Shown: positions 6,822 to 16,095 of the stretch, piece after piece
Layout: every line of letters starts with the position of its first letter
Position numbering within the stretch: position 1 is the stretch's first letter
IMG/VR virus record: IMGVR_UViG_3300044712_001170
Span: 1 to 42,780 of that record
DNA from: a virus
Length of the DNA stretch: 42,780 nucleotides
Reading direction: 5' to 3' (one strand)
Position numbers and translations under genes: made by a program
Notes under the pieces: model-generated
The model's database searches: none
Told to the model about the DNA's origin: nothing
What the model saw: only the letters and a program-made list of their open reading frames with translations

Positions 6822-8344
6822 TGCCGACTTTCATTGATGGTACCACCCTTCGAACCCGACTTGTCATCGACGAGAACAAGATTCGAACTCGTTTGGTGAT
6901 TGGGCAAGGTCCGGCTGGTCCGGCTGGTCCGGCTGGTCTGCAAGGACCGCCTGGAATTGTGCCAGGTGTCCCCGGAGCGGCTTACGTTGAGACGACTGGT
7001 AACAACGAGACGGCCGAGCTTGGCAAACTGGACAAACCGTTTCAGACGCTTGACGCGGCAATACTTGCCGAAGCAACGGAGTTTTACTTCGGAGGGGGCA
7101 CGTTTAACGCAACCAACGCACCGGCCGAAGGGCAGTATCGGCTGTTCGGGCGTGGATCCGACCAGACGCTCGTTAATTGGCAACTCCAAAATGGCGCAAA
7201 CGGAGCCAATCCCGGCGATTCGGGAGGAGACGTTAACCTCAACGATTTAACTTTAATCGGTGACAACTCGATAACGTTGAATCTCATCGGCTACGCAGGC
7301 CAAGGCAGCGATGGGGCCAATGGAGACGGCAACGGCGATCCTAGTAATGGGCAAAACGGGGGCAACGGAGGATCTATTACCGGCGCTGCAATCATAAGCG
7401 GAGTGGTATGTGATATCTCGCAACTCGCTCGTGGTTTGGCGGGCGAGGGAGGTGTCGGTACCGACGGAGGCGACAACGGTTTTCCGGGCGATGCGGGTGA
7501 AACCACCGCAACAATCACAGCGATTTACAGCGAGATCACAGGCAACGCCGGACGATTTCCCATCGCTAGGCGGTATAGCACGGTTGATGGTGCAATGCTT
7601 GATGTTGGAGAGTTGACCAATGGAAACTCGGTCGGTAGCGGTGCGATAGTACGTACTTCGGGAGGTGCTTTAAATTCGCCGACAATTAGCGGCAACACAA
7701 CGATTACCGGAAAAACCAATTACACCGGAACAACCAACGTCGGTTTGTGCCTCAATTCCTTGACAACCGCTCAGCGGGACGCGATTACCTCAGTTGCCGG
7801 TGACACAATCCGCAATTCGACAACCAATCGAATGGAGCATCGCAATGCTTCGGGATGGGTGCAGGTTCTTGACACTACGGGCGGACAAGTCATTCAAATA
7901 CCAACCGCCGCTACGGTAGGTCGAACAGTGCGAGTTGCTACCGGACAAACTGCCGACTGCGATCAATGGCTTAACGCAGCCGGAACGATGATGACTCGTA
8001 TAACGGCTGCCGGTTTGATAGACACCACTCAACCCGTCCATACGTCAGTCGGTTTGCGTTTGACGGCTTTTGCTACCTACGTCGGGATTCTTAACTCCAA
8101 TCGCTTTGTTTTCAACAACACAGCCGACAACGGCATTGAAGCTTTTTCGCTTAACGGCACTAGAATTTTTAGAGTTTCAAACGGCGGTTTGCTCGTCGAT
8201 CAGCCTTTAATCTTGATCAACACTTCAGTGCCAGCAACGGCAACTTCCGGTGGTACTGCTGGGCAATTCGCCCGAGACACGAACTTCCTCTACATGTGCG
8301 TAGCAACGAACACTTGGCGACGAACACCATTATCGACTTGGTAG
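6821..8344 (+). CDS. Tail fibre with collagen-like and beta-helix segments
   Basis: 507 residues from ATG 6821, preferred to the TTG three bases earlier. After about 28 residues a short collagen-like Gly-Pro-Ala repeat (GPAGPAGPAGLQGPPG) appears, a common trimerising stalk in phage fibres. A Gly/Asn-rich region (residues 110-240, many GxxG and NGG repeats) is typical of a right-handed beta-helix or glycine-rich shaft. The C-terminal third has repetitive RVATGQTADCDQW and VGLRLTAF segments like those of phage fibre heads. It likely forms the host-recognition fibre. The collagen-coding DNA has a perfect CCGGCTGGT repeat, a likely site of length change. Confidence 0.8.
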   Translation: MPTFIDGTTLRTRLVIDENKIRTRLVIGQGPAGPAGPAGLQGPPGIVPGVPGAAYVETTGNNETAELGKLDKPFQTLDAAILAEATEFYFGGGTFNATNAPAEGQYRLFGRGSDQTLVNWQLQNGANGANPGDSGGDVNLNDLTLIGDNSITLNLIGYAGQGSDGANGDGNGDPSNGQNGGNGGSITGAAIISGVVCDISQLARGLAGEGGVGTDGGDNGFPGDAGETTATITAIYSEITGNAGRFPIARRYSTVDGAMLDVGELTNGNSVGSGAIVRTSGGALNSPTISGNTTITGKTNYTGTTNVGLCLNSLTTAQRDAITSVAGDTIRNSTTNRMEHRNASGWVQVLDTTGGQVIQIPTAATVGRTVRVATGQTADCDQWLNAAGTMMTRITAAGLIDTTQPVHTSVGLRLTAFATYVGILNSNRFVFNNTADNGIEAFSLNGTRIFRVSNGGLLVDQPLILINTSVPATATSGGTAGQFARDTNFLYMCVATNTWRRTPLSTW

Positions 8345-8348
8345 CATC

Positions 8349-8699
8349 ATGATCGTAAATACATCCACTGTTCCGGCTCAAATGCTTTACGGCTTGGCTT
8401 ACCGTTTTCAATCGCGAATCGACTACTTGAATTCGGTAAACGTTGAAATTGCAAACGCGAACGTTGGCCGACCTGTCGAAGAACAAGTGTCGCTACATCC
8501 GGTTCCGTCTTGGCAAGAATTTCTTGACTCCGAGTTTGTTGCGCGCGCGAACGAAGCAAACCAAGTGCTGCAAGCCGAAGCCAATAGCCAGCTTGCTACG
8601 TTCGTGAACTCGATGCCAGAAGAAACGATTAACGCTCTGAAGCAGCAATTCAATGTCCCCAACCTCATTCGAGACGACATCCTCGCCGAATTTGTTTAG
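8349..8699 (+). CDS. Hypothetical protein after tail fibre
   Basis: 116 residues, mostly helical, with no signal peptide or TM segment; EEQVSLHPVPSWQEFLDSEFV in the middle and a helical acidic C-terminus. Directly following the fibre gene by 4 bases, it could be a fibre-assembly chaperone, a frequent arrangement. No family was recognised. Confidence 0.6.
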   Translation: MIVNTSTVPAQMLYGLAYRFQSRIDYLNSVNVEIANANVGRPVEEQVSLHPVPSWQEFLDSEFVARANEANQVLQAEANSQLATFVNSMPEETINALKQQFNVPNLIRDDILAEFV

Positions 8700-8765
8700 C
8701 GAATGACCTGTCATGCCGCGACGCATGAACGAATACTGAAATGAACATTGAGGGATAAATCGAGC

Positions 8766-9170
8766 GTGAGAAACGTCCGAACCAAATCGCAATACCTAAC
8801 CGCCATCGCTGGATCCGGTGGAATGACCGGTGAGATCGCTAAGCGGCTGGGCTTAACGATTCGTGCCGTTCAGAAACGTCGGTTGAAGGACAAGGACATT
8901 GCGCAAGCAATTGAAGTTGAAGAATCGATTGCAATCGGATACGCCGAATCGGTTTTGATTGAAGCAATTCGAAGTAAGAAAAACATTAAGGCCGCGATGT
9001 GGTATCTCGAAAGAAAAGGGAAAGAGCTCGGCTATGGAAAGAGCGTCAAAGTCGATGGCAACGTCAATCCTGTTGGTACGGTCCATCTGTATCTGCCTGA
9101 TAACGGTCGCGACCCTCCACCTCCCACGCTCGGCAAAAGCAATGGAAGCGATGGAACAAGCGACAATTAG
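8766..9170 (+). CDS. Terminase small subunit
   Basis: 134 residues from GTG 8766, with GAGGG 11 bases upstream; a TTG at 8748 is the alternative. Residues 8-40 hold a helix-turn-helix (GSGGMTGEIAKRLGLTIRAV) typical of TerS DNA-recognition domains; a long helical stretch follows (YAESVLIEAIRSKKNIKAAMWYLE, given here across residues 56-79), as in the oligomerisation helices. It overlaps the large-subunit gene by 29 bases, the usual TerS-TerL pairing. TerS binds the packaging initiation site and regulates the large-subunit motor. Confidence 0.8.
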   Translation: MRNVRTKSQYLTAIAGSGGMTGEIAKRLGLTIRAVQKRRLKDKDIAQAIEVEESIAIGYAESVLIEAIRSKKNIKAAMWYLERKGKELGYGKSVKVDGNVNPVGTVHLYLPDNGRDPPPPTLGKSNGSDGTSDN

Positions 9171-10641
9171 GATCGCGCCGCAAGCAGGTCCGCAGATGGT
9201 CGCTTGCGCGTCTTCCGCCGACATCCTGATCTATGGAGGACAAGCCGGTGGGGGTAAGTCATGGCTACTCGTCGCCGAACCACTTCGCCACGTCGGGAGG
9301 AAGGGCTTCAACGGAGCTATCTTTCGTCGAACGTTTCCGCAGCTCAAAGGACAAGGAGGAATCTGGAACGAAGCTTGGGGGATCTATCCGCAATTCGGCG
9401 CACGCATGCGAGAAGGGCAAGAGCTTGATGCGACATTCCCAAGCGGTGCAAACATCGCTTTCTGCCATTTGCAGCATGAGAAGACGAAATACGAGTACAT
9501 GGGGCACCAAATATGCTACCTCGGCTTCGACGAGTTGACGCACTTTTCGGAAACTCAGTTTTTCTACATGCTCTCGCGAAATCGATCGACATGTGGAATC
9601 AAGCCGTATGTTCGCGCGACATGCAATCCCGACGCTAGGTCTTGGGTTGCCGGATTCATTGCTTGGTGGATCGACCAGGAAACCGGCTATGCGATTCCAG
9701 AGCGGTCTGGGGTCCTTCGGTACTTCATTCGGGAGAACGAGAAGATCGTTTGGGGCGACACGAAAGAAGAGCTTCTCCAAGATCGACCGGATTACGGTCC
9801 AGATGACATTCTCTCTGTGACTTTCGTTCCTGCAAAGCTAGATGATAACCCGGCGCTCTTGCAGAAAGACCCAAGCTATCGGGCCAAGCTTCGCTTACAG
9901 CCGAAAGTTGAGCGAGCAAGGTTGGAGCTTGGCAACTGGAAAGAAACCGAAGGATCACAAATCGATCCTAGCTGGGTGAGACGGTACTCAATTCTCGATG
10001 ACATGTTCGAGTTTGTGTTCCAATCGCATTTGCACCGTATCCCTCAGCATGCTTTCCAACGAATTGCGGTGATCGATACTGCTGGGACGTCAAAAGAGAA
10101 AGCGGCTGAGAAGCGAGGGGATAATCCAAGTTGGTCCGTGTGTTCAGTTTGGGACGTGCTGCAAAGCCATGCGATCGCGATCGGCAATCAGAGAGTAGTC
10201 TTGAGCAACCTGCTCTTCCTGCGGTACATTTGGCGGGATCGAGTCGACTGGAATCAGCTCAAGGTTGGTATCAACGATACGCTTTCGACATGGTCGGTTT
10301 CTAGGGCTTACTGCGAAAACGCCCATTATGGCAAGCCATTAGCGACGGAGATAAAAAGCTGCCAAGTGCAGCTTATCGGCCCAAAGATTCCAGGAATGGA
10401 TGACACTTCTCGAGGTGCGAAGCTTGAGAGAGCTATCGCTTCGGGGATGCTATCGGCTTTCGAGCTCGGGCGAGTCTTTGTTCCGGAAGACAAAGCCAAT
10501 TGGCTGACAACTTATCTCAACGAGCTGACGACGTGGACAGGCCTGCCCGATGAAACGGCCGACCAAATCGATGTTACAAGTTACGCTTGCTACGTTAGCA
10601 AGCAACAATCAGGCCGCTGGGGCGGCGTGATAAATCTCTAG
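9142..10641 (+). CDS. Terminase large subunit
   Basis: 499 residues from ATG 9142 (ATG 9151 is also possible); the open frame begins earlier, but that part overlaps TerS. The Walker A motif GGQAGGGKS is at residues 32-40, Walker B CYLGFDE at 125-131, and the RNase H-like nuclease starts with AVIDTAG (D312). The motor packages DNA into the prohead and cuts it. A headful mechanism would agree with a circularly permuted assembly, but the class cannot be fixed without a tree. Confidence 0.95.
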   Translation: MEAMEQATIRIAPQAGPQMVACASSADILIYGGQAGGGKSWLLVAEPLRHVGRKGFNGAIFRRTFPQLKGQGGIWNEAWGIYPQFGARMREGQELDATFPSGANIAFCHLQHEKTKYEYMGHQICYLGFDELTHFSETQFFYMLSRNRSTCGIKPYVRATCNPDARSWVAGFIAWWIDQETGYAIPERSGVLRYFIRENEKIVWGDTKEELLQDRPDYGPDDILSVTFVPAKLDDNPALLQKDPSYRAKLRLQPKVERARLELGNWKETEGSQIDPSWVRRYSILDDMFEFVFQSHLHRIPQHAFQRIAVIDTAGTSKEKAAEKRGDNPSWSVCSVWDVLQSHAIAIGNQRVVLSNLLFLRYIWRDRVDWNQLKVGINDTLSTWSVSRAYCENAHYGKPLATEIKSCQVQLIGPKIPGMDDTSRGAKLERAIASGMLSAFELGRVFVPEDKANWLTTYLNELTTWTGLPDETADQIDVTSYACYVSKQQSGRWGGVINL

Positions 10642-10655
10642 GCGAAAGGTGCGTG

Positions 10656-10937
10656 ATGGCGAACACAATCAACAAGACTCAGAAAGAAGAATTGAAGGGG
10701 ATTCCGACCAATGCGGACGATCCGATTCTGAACCTATCGACGGTGGCCGATGCTCTCGGCAAAAGCCCGACGACGATTGGTCGATGGATTGAAGAAGGAG
10801 TCATTCCTCACATTCGCATGCCGAACGGCTTAGCGAAAGTGCGCCGAAGCCAGCTCGTCGACTGGCTCGGAACGACTGCGATCGGCGAAGACAAAGACTT
10901 GTGCAAGCGAGTTTCCGAACTAAGTGAGGTAGCATAG
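10656..10937 (+). CDS. Small HTH (excisionase/MerR-like) protein
   Basis: 93 residues from ATG 10656 (GTG 10653 alternative), with AAAGGTG upstream. The LSTVADALGKSPTTIGRWIEEG segment (around residues 27-48) is a winged helix-turn-helix of the excisionase/AlpA type. Its position between the terminase and head structural genes is odd for an excisionase. It may be a second DNA-recognition subunit for packaging or a late-gene regulator. Confidence 0.75.
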   Translation: MANTINKTQKEELKGIPTNADDPILNLSTVADALGKSPTTIGRWIEEGVIPHIRMPNGLAKVRRSQLVDWLGTTAIGEDKDLCKRVSELSEVA

Positions 10938-10942
10938 CGATC

Positions 10943-12118
10943 ATGGCGACACGAAGATGGCTCGGCGCAGCAGCGCCAATAACTCAGATCACGACCGTAA
11001 CGATCGCTGGAACGGTTGCGGCGGCTGAGAATTTTACGCTGGTGATAGGATCCTCTTCCGTGCGGATCACGACGATCACCGGCGACACACCGACGACGGT
11101 GGCCCAGAAGCTGGTAGCAGCAATGGCCATATCGACAGCTCCGCCGGAGTTTCGCGATGCGACATACACTTCGGATGCCGGAGTCATTACATGCACCGGA
11201 AGATTCCCGGGCAAACCGTTCACGATCACCGGGTCGGAAACCTCGACGGGAGCTACGATCACGATTGCCACACCGACGGCGGCGACTGGTCCAAATTTCT
11301 TTGACAACTCTGCTAATTGGACAGGCGGCGCGGTGCCGGTATCGACTGACACGGTTTACTTTCAGAATTCTTCCGTCGATTGCTTGTACGCTTTGGCAAA
11401 TGATTCCATCACGCTCGCCAATCTGTTCATCGAACGGAGCTTCACCGGCAACATTGGTTTGCCATCATCTTCGGACGGCGGTTACTCAGAATACCGAACC
11501 AAGTATCTGAGAATAAAATCGACGAACGTTTTTGTAGGCCGCGGTGCGGGAAGAGGCTCCGGAAGGATTAGGCTGGATCTACTGAATCACGGCGCCGATG
11601 TGACGATCTACACGACCGGCAGCACAAACGGAGAAAATGCAGCCGTGCAAATGCTTGCCAATAGCGGCACTACCGTTGTCACTTGTTTGTCAGGCAGTCT
11701 TTCAATGGCGGCAGAGGCCGAGGAAACGGTGATGATCGATAGACTGACTGTAGGGAAGAATGCAGCCGTGCTTCTTGGTTCCGGCGTCGGCGTTGGGTTA
11801 GTGAACAACGACGGGATTTTGAATTCTTATACAGACTTGCCGACTCTCAACAACAAGGATGGCCGTGCAACGATTCACGATTCTGAATTGACGACTCTGA
11901 ACCAGACGGGCGGTGTTGTATTCCACTTCAGCGAATCGACGATCGAGCTTGCTGAAGTAGGACCGGGTACATTATCCCTTGAGAACGACACGCGATCGCG
12001 AACAATTACCGATCTGACGATACGACCCGGCGGACGGTTCCACGATCCGAACAAGGTAGCAGTATTGACGAACGGCATATCTTTCTCCGCTGCCGTGAAA
12101 GATGTGTCGGCCTACTAA
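10943..12118 (+). CDS. Beta-rich (beta-helix-like) virion protein
   Basis: 391 residues, poor in Cys and Lys and rich in Thr, Ser, Gly and Ala. The first 110 residues have regular TIAGTVAAAE and TITGDTP strands, as in tail-type beta-sandwich domains. The rest has ladder-like repeats of Asn and Thr (SANWTGGAVP, ANLFIERSFTGNIG) suggesting a right-handed beta-helix. It lies between the terminase/HTH genes and the protease, so it is probably a virion component such as a head fibre. No family was named. Confidence 0.65.
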   Translation: MATRRWLGAAAPITQITTVTIAGTVAAAENFTLVIGSSSVRITTITGDTPTTVAQKLVAAMAISTAPPEFRDATYTSDAGVITCTGRFPGKPFTITGSETSTGATITIATPTAATGPNFFDNSANWTGGAVPVSTDTVYFQNSSVDCLYALANDSITLANLFIERSFTGNIGLPSSSDGGYSEYRTKYLRIKSTNVFVGRGAGRGSGRIRLDLLNHGADVTIYTTGSTNGENAAVQMLANSGTTVVTCLSGSLSMAAEAEETVMIDRLTVGKNAAVLLGSGVGVGLVNNDGILNSYTDLPTLNNKDGRATIHDSELTTLNQTGGVVFHFSESTIELAEVGPGTLSLENDTRSRTITDLTIRPGGRFHDPNKVAVLTNGISFSAAVKDVSAY

Positions 12119-12177
12119 CATTCTCACGTTTTTCACACTTTTAACGTTTGTAACGTTTTTGCTTTGACCTAAATTCG

Positions 12178-12213
12178 ACGCCGCCCATGATACCACTCAT
12201 GAGCGGCGTTTTT
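12178..12213 (+). terminator. Hairpin with T-run across start of protease gene
   Basis: ACGCCGC (12178-12184) pairs perfectly with GCGGCGT (12203-12209) and is followed by a T-run to 12213. The 18-base loop contains the ATG at 12187, and the 3' arm begins just after the ATG at 12199. Upstream, 12125-12160 has repeated ACGTTT words. The hairpin may end the upstream transcript, or fold to hide the start codons of the protease gene. Confidence 0.5.
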
Positions 12214-13362
12214 CACAAAGCGATTCTAAAAGTATCGGACTATCACAGTCCCGATGGCCGGGTTTCCGTTACGAAGCAACGGTTGAAACATTGGGCCAAC
12301 GAAATCGGTCGTCTGCAACGGGCCGGTTATACGATTCCGATGCACTTCGACCATGGCAAAGATCTTGAGTCGATGTCACCGGTACGGCTCGATTTGAACG
12401 ACAAAACTCGATCGGCATCGAATACCGTCGGGAAGCTTAAAGATTTCAAGGTTGCCAAAGACGGTCTGTCGGCGGAGATAACCGTCGAAACTTTGACACC
12501 GAGTGCAACCGAGAAAGTCAAATCGAACGCGGTATTCGTATCACCGGTCATCATGGATTCTTGGACCGATGGAGCCAACAACCGCTATAGCGACATCATC
12601 ACGTCGGTTGATTTAGTCGATCACCCGGTCGATCACTCGCAAGGGCCGTTTTACACAGCCACCCCCGAACCAATTTGCTGCGCTTTGCGAATGAGCGCGA
12701 CAACCCAAATTTATCGACTCTCGGAGAATCCCAACGTGGAAAACGAAGATCAAGAAATGCCGACCGAGGAAACGCCGGAAGCAACTCCGGAGGGTTCATC
12801 AACGAGCGTTGCTGATGTCTTGGCGGAGTTGGCTAAGCTCAACATCATTTTGCCCGACGACACTACCGAGGCCAATTTCCTCGATCGTCTTCGTCCAGCT
12901 TTGATGACGGCGGCTGCTCAAAGCGGCATGACCGATCAGGCACCGACAGAAGATCCGTCGGAACCACCCAAGGCGGTCGATCCGGCAATTGCGACGATGA
13001 GTCTGCGAGTCAAGCAGCTCGAGGGTCACTTGCTTGAGCAAGGTCGGGCAAAGGCTGCCGATCGAATGAGAAAGATTCTCGAAACCGGTCGATGCACACC
13101 GGCGGAATACGACTCGAATTCCAAGGCACTCAAGGCCGTGAAGATGAGCCTCGGTTCCGACAACACCGTTAGCGCCGGAACCATCGAGCACTGGATGGCT
13201 TCACGTGAGTCAATCCCGTCCGGCTCTTGTTGGTCCCCGGAAGAAAAGCTTCTACGAATGGGTTCGAGACCTGTCGATGCGCCGACTGCATGGACCCAGA
13301 AGCAGCAACCAGACGTCGAGGAACTCCGACGTCAGAAGCGTGAAATGCTTCGCCAATCGTAA
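12187..13362 (+). CDS. Mu I-like prohead protease/scaffold protein
   Basis: 391 residues from ATG 12187 (ATG 12199 also possible). The N-terminal 170 residues match phage Mu protein I-type proteases, with HFDHG (about residues 55-59), a VGKLKDFKVAKDGLSAEI strand pair, NAVFVSPVI and the SVDLVDHPVD motif near residues 139-148. An acidic linker (EDQEMPTEETPEATPEG) and a coiled helical tail form the scaffold part. In Mu the uncut protein scaffolds the prohead and then cleaves itself. Decoration and major capsid genes follow. Confidence 0.85.
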   Translation: MIPLMSGVFHKAILKVSDYHSPDGRVSVTKQRLKHWANEIGRLQRAGYTIPMHFDHGKDLESMSPVRLDLNDKTRSASNTVGKLKDFKVAKDGLSAEITVETLTPSATEKVKSNAVFVSPVIMDSWTDGANNRYSDIITSVDLVDHPVDHSQGPFYTATPEPICCALRMSATTQIYRLSENPNVENEDQEMPTEETPEATPEGSSTSVADVLAELAKLNIILPDDTTEANFLDRLRPALMTAAAQSGMTDQAPTEDPSEPPKAVDPAIATMSLRVKQLEGHLLEQGRAKAADRMRKILETGRCTPAEYDSNSKALKAVKMSLGSDNTVSAGTIEHWMASRESIPSGSCWSPEEKLLRMGSRPVDAPTAWTQKQQPDVEELRRQKREMLRQS

Positions 13363-13404
13363 ACACTCAATTCAGTTCGCAACTTTCGATCGGAGTAGCC
13401 CAAC

Positions 13405-14253
13405 ATGGCTCAACTAGGATTCGCGACCCCCGGCATGGGGGCTGTAGCGGTCAGCCAGACCAACCAATTTTTGTGGGGTGGCACCCGCTCGGAGATTCTG
13501 GAAACCGATTTTCAGATCGATTCTGCTGCAGAGGATGCCGGTTCCAATAACACGAAGGTCCTGCGGGCTGGTCTCGCGATGGGCCGTGTTACTGCCACGG
13601 GGATGCTTCGCCAGTTCAATCCTGCCGCCACCGACGGGACGCAAGTGCTTGCCGGGTTCCTGAAGGAAGAGACCCCGCTGATCGATTCGCTTGGACGAGC
13701 GCAAACGGCGTTCGCTCCGATCATCGTGAAAGCTCCGGTGAAGGTCCGTAACATATTGATCCTTGGGGTTGTGTTCGCGGGATCCTCCAACGATACCGGC
13801 GCTATTCGCAATCAGCTTCGATCGCGGTTTTTGCTTGACGACGAATACGCTTCCGGCACCGTTCCGGCGGCTGCCAACGTCCAGCATATCCGCCGACGCT
13901 TCACCATCGCTGAAGTTAATGCAGGCACAGCGTTGCTTCCGGCTTTGGCTGGCGTTCGCTATCGCGTGGTCGATGCCCAAATGATTTCGATCGGTGGAGC
14001 AGTGGGGGCGGCTACCTCGGTCGACATCGCTGCTACTCAGGCTGCATCGTCCGTCAATATTCTGGCGGTCGCAGTCGCAGCATTGACGCAAAACACGCTC
14101 GTCCGGGCCGGTGCCGCAAACGCGGCGATTCTGGCCGGTGGAGCCTCGTTCGTCACCAACGACGTCAACACGGCCGTCGTTGTACAAAAGACCGGTTCAA
14201 ACGCGACTACCGCGACGCACGTCGACGTCCTGCTGTCGTATGTAGTCGAGTAA
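13405..14253 (+). CDS. Head decoration protein with extra C-terminal domain
   Basis: 282 residues. Residues 50-90 carry the lambda gpD-like pattern: LRAGLAMGRVTATGML, then FNPAATDGTQVLAGFL. Canonical decoration proteins are about 110-130 residues, so the Ala/Thr/Val-rich C-terminal half (from about residue 160) is an added domain, perhaps exposed on the capsid. The gene sits between the protease/scaffold and the major capsid gene, as in many siphoviruses. Confidence 0.75.
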   Translation: MAQLGFATPGMGAVAVSQTNQFLWGGTRSEILETDFQIDSAAEDAGSNNTKVLRAGLAMGRVTATGMLRQFNPAATDGTQVLAGFLKEETPLIDSLGRAQTAFAPIIVKAPVKVRNILILGVVFAGSSNDTGAIRNQLRSRFLLDDEYASGTVPAAANVQHIRRRFTIAEVNAGTALLPALAGVRYRVVDAQMISIGGAVGAATSVDIAATQAASSVNILAVAVAALTQNTLVRAGAANAAILAGGASFVTNDVNTAVVVQKTGSNATTATHVDVLLSYVVE

Positions 14254-14291
14254 TTCCAAGCCAACCCAGAGCCTTACGATAAGGATAAGCA

Positions 14292-15452
14292 ATGTACTCC
14301 CCGATTCTAGCGCCGCAGGTTTTGACAAACGTCATCAGCCAGCAAGCGGCCGTCTCCGAGTGGATCCTCAACCTGTTCGGTGTTAATCACGGCGGCGACG
14401 GAGCTGATCCGTTGTTCGACCCGCAACTGGATGTAGCCAAAGGGCAGAACGTCCTCAACTTTGGTCATGGACGCAATGGATCATTCCACGTGTTCAACAA
14501 CTCGCGAGGCGTCGCTAAAGGGCGAGCTCCAGGCGCTCCGGCCTCAAAGTCGTCGCTTCAGGGCATGTCGATGGTGCCGTTCACTTATCCACGGCTGTCG
14601 GATTCCATCGACCTGCTTGCTGAGTTCTTTCATAACCTCGGCCAAATCGATAATCCGGCGCAGCGTGATAGCCAAGGCCGCCGAATGATCGAGCTTCAAA
14701 CGAAGGTGAAGGCTCAAGAATGTGCCAACTGGCGTAAGGCTGCTTTGATTGGAGCCCTTCGCAGCAGCCTTTCGGCCAATCGCGACGGAGAGGATTACAA
14801 CTGGTCGTTTAGCTCCGGCTTCTCGGTTTCGAACCAACTTCCGTCCGGCAACCGCAACCGCCTCAATATGCTCGGAGCCGGGAACATTATCTCTGCAAGC
14901 TGGGCACTCGCGAATACGAACATCGATGCACAGCTCAATGAAATCAATCGAGCCTATCAGCGTCTTTGCGGTGGAGCCCTTCGAGCCATGATCTGCGGTT
15001 CGCAGGTTTGGAGCCGGATGGTTGCCAACGACTTTATCAAAGGCGTTGCCGGTATTGCAAACCCGCCATTCACTTACCTCGATCATCAAGTCATGCCGAA
15101 ACTGGCAACGACGATGAAGAACGTGAAGGTTGCCAAGATCATCAGCCAGCCTCAACTGACGATCTACGTCACCGACGAAACGGTGCAGCTTGCCGACGGA
15201 ATCCAGCAACTCGTTCCCGACAACTTCGCCATCTTCCTCGGTTGCGAGCCAAGCGATGGAACGATCGCGATGTACGAAGGTTCCGAGCCTGTCGCCGAAT
15301 ATGACGGTGGTCCAGAGGCTTTGCGATTCGGCTTCCATTCGTGGATGGTCAAGAAATCCAATCCGACGCGAACCGAAGTGTACTTCCTCGACAACGCTAT
15401 GCCGGTCATCCACGTTCCGAACGCGGTCGCCTTTGGCGAAGTCGTGTTCTAA
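14292..15452 (+). CDS. Major capsid protein
   Basis: 386 residues, the usual size for an HK97-fold capsid protein. It follows the protease and decoration genes and is followed by a strong terminator, typical of a highly expressed capsid gene. The N-terminal LAPQVLTNVISQQAAVSEW helix, long beta-rich centre and C-terminal RTEVYFLDNAMPVI fit an HK97-like subunit; the exact family was not identified. GATAAGGATAAG precedes the ATG. Confidence 0.8.
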   Translation: MYSPILAPQVLTNVISQQAAVSEWILNLFGVNHGGDGADPLFDPQLDVAKGQNVLNFGHGRNGSFHVFNNSRGVAKGRAPGAPASKSSLQGMSMVPFTYPRLSDSIDLLAEFFHNLGQIDNPAQRDSQGRRMIELQTKVKAQECANWRKAALIGALRSSLSANRDGEDYNWSFSSGFSVSNQLPSGNRNRLNMLGAGNIISASWALANTNIDAQLNEINRAYQRLCGGALRAMICGSQVWSRMVANDFIKGVAGIANPPFTYLDHQVMPKLATTMKNVKVAKIISQPQLTIYVTDETVQLADGIQQLVPDNFAIFLGCEPSDGTIAMYEGSEPVAEYDGGPEALRFGFHSWMVKKSNPTRTEVYFLDNAMPVIHVPNAVAFGEVVF

Positions 15453-15513
15453 GCCACAACAATTTGATCCCCTGCTGTCGCCGCAGTTTCGCCACCAAGC
15501 CGACAGCTTCGCC

Positions 15514-15556
15514 GGGCGAGCCAGCGTTTAACTCGCGTTGGCTCGCCCTTTATTTT
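15514..15556 (+). terminator. Strong intrinsic terminator after major capsid gene
   Basis: A 13-bp stem, GGGCGAGCCAGCG (15514-15526) with CGTTGGCTCGCCC (15536-15548), has one G-U pair and a 9-base loop and is followed by TTTATTTT. It ends the capsid transcript. It overlaps the open frame of the next gene, which shows that gene must start later, at GTG 15571. Confidence 0.9.
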
Positions 15557-15570
15557 CGAAACGACTTACC

Positions 15571-16095
15571 GTGTCACTTCCAGCGATTACCGACAAACCT
15601 CGCATGATACGCTACCTCTCCGAGGTTGGCGTTGTCGGCTTTTCGGATCACGAAGAGTACGGAGAAGTCGACAATGCAGTTGTCGACGATTGCGTGACCT
15701 ACGCGACGAACCATATCTTTGGTCTGCTTGCGACAAGATACGCGATTAGTGCGATTGCAAACGCATCCATCCTACCGGAGCTGGCCACAATCATCGCTTG
15801 CCGGACTCTTTGCTTGCGACGAGGGAATCCGATTCCTGATTCGCTCGAGATGCGGTACCAAGAAATTATCGCTCGCGACGGACTCCTCGAAGAGATCGCG
15901 AAGGGTGACGTAAAGCTGATTGATGCAAACGGCAACATCTTGAATTCGAAAGGCGGATTCGCGCCGTCATTCTCGAATTTAACCGTCGATCGACGATACC
16001 GGCAGGAGAATATCCGAGTGGTCACTGGATCGTCGCCGATGTTGCCGACAAGACTCGAAGTTGATTCGCAGTCGAGGTGGCCATTCGATGGTTGA
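15571..16095 (+). CDS. Head-tail connector, Mu gp36/DUF1320-like
   Basis: 174 residues from GTG 15571, downstream of the terminator; ATG 15604 is an alternative. The order of a MIRYLSEVG start, a helical VVDDCVTYATNHIFGLLATRY segment and a second helix pair (PELATIIACRTLCLRRG) matches gp36/DUF1320-type adaptor proteins that join portal and tail. The stop overlaps the start of the next gene. Confidence 0.6.
   Translation: MSLPAITDKPRMIRYLSEVGVVGFSDHEEYGEVDNAVVDDCVTYATNHIFGLLATRYAISAIANASILPELATIIACRTLCLRRGNPIPDSLEMRYQEIIARDGLLEEIAKGDVKLIDANGNILNSKGGFAPSFSNLTVDRRYRQENIRVVTGSSPMLPTRLEVDSQSRWPFDG

Noticed and set aside
6901-6945. CRISPR-like short repeats
   Set aside because: The CCGGCTGGT repeat encodes the collagen-like Gly-Pro-Ala stalk of the fibre; there are no spacers. 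No CRISPR array was seen elsewhere.
13414-14187. Long open frame on the - strand opposite the decoration gene
   Set aside because: It mirrors a coding region with strong codon bias on the + strand; the translation is low in hydrophobic order, no ribosome site is present, and the + strand product has a clear decoration-protein pattern.
14544-15413. Long open frame on the - strand opposite the major capsid gene
   Set aside because: Antisense shadow of the capsid gene; the protein is His/Arg-rich with no domain.
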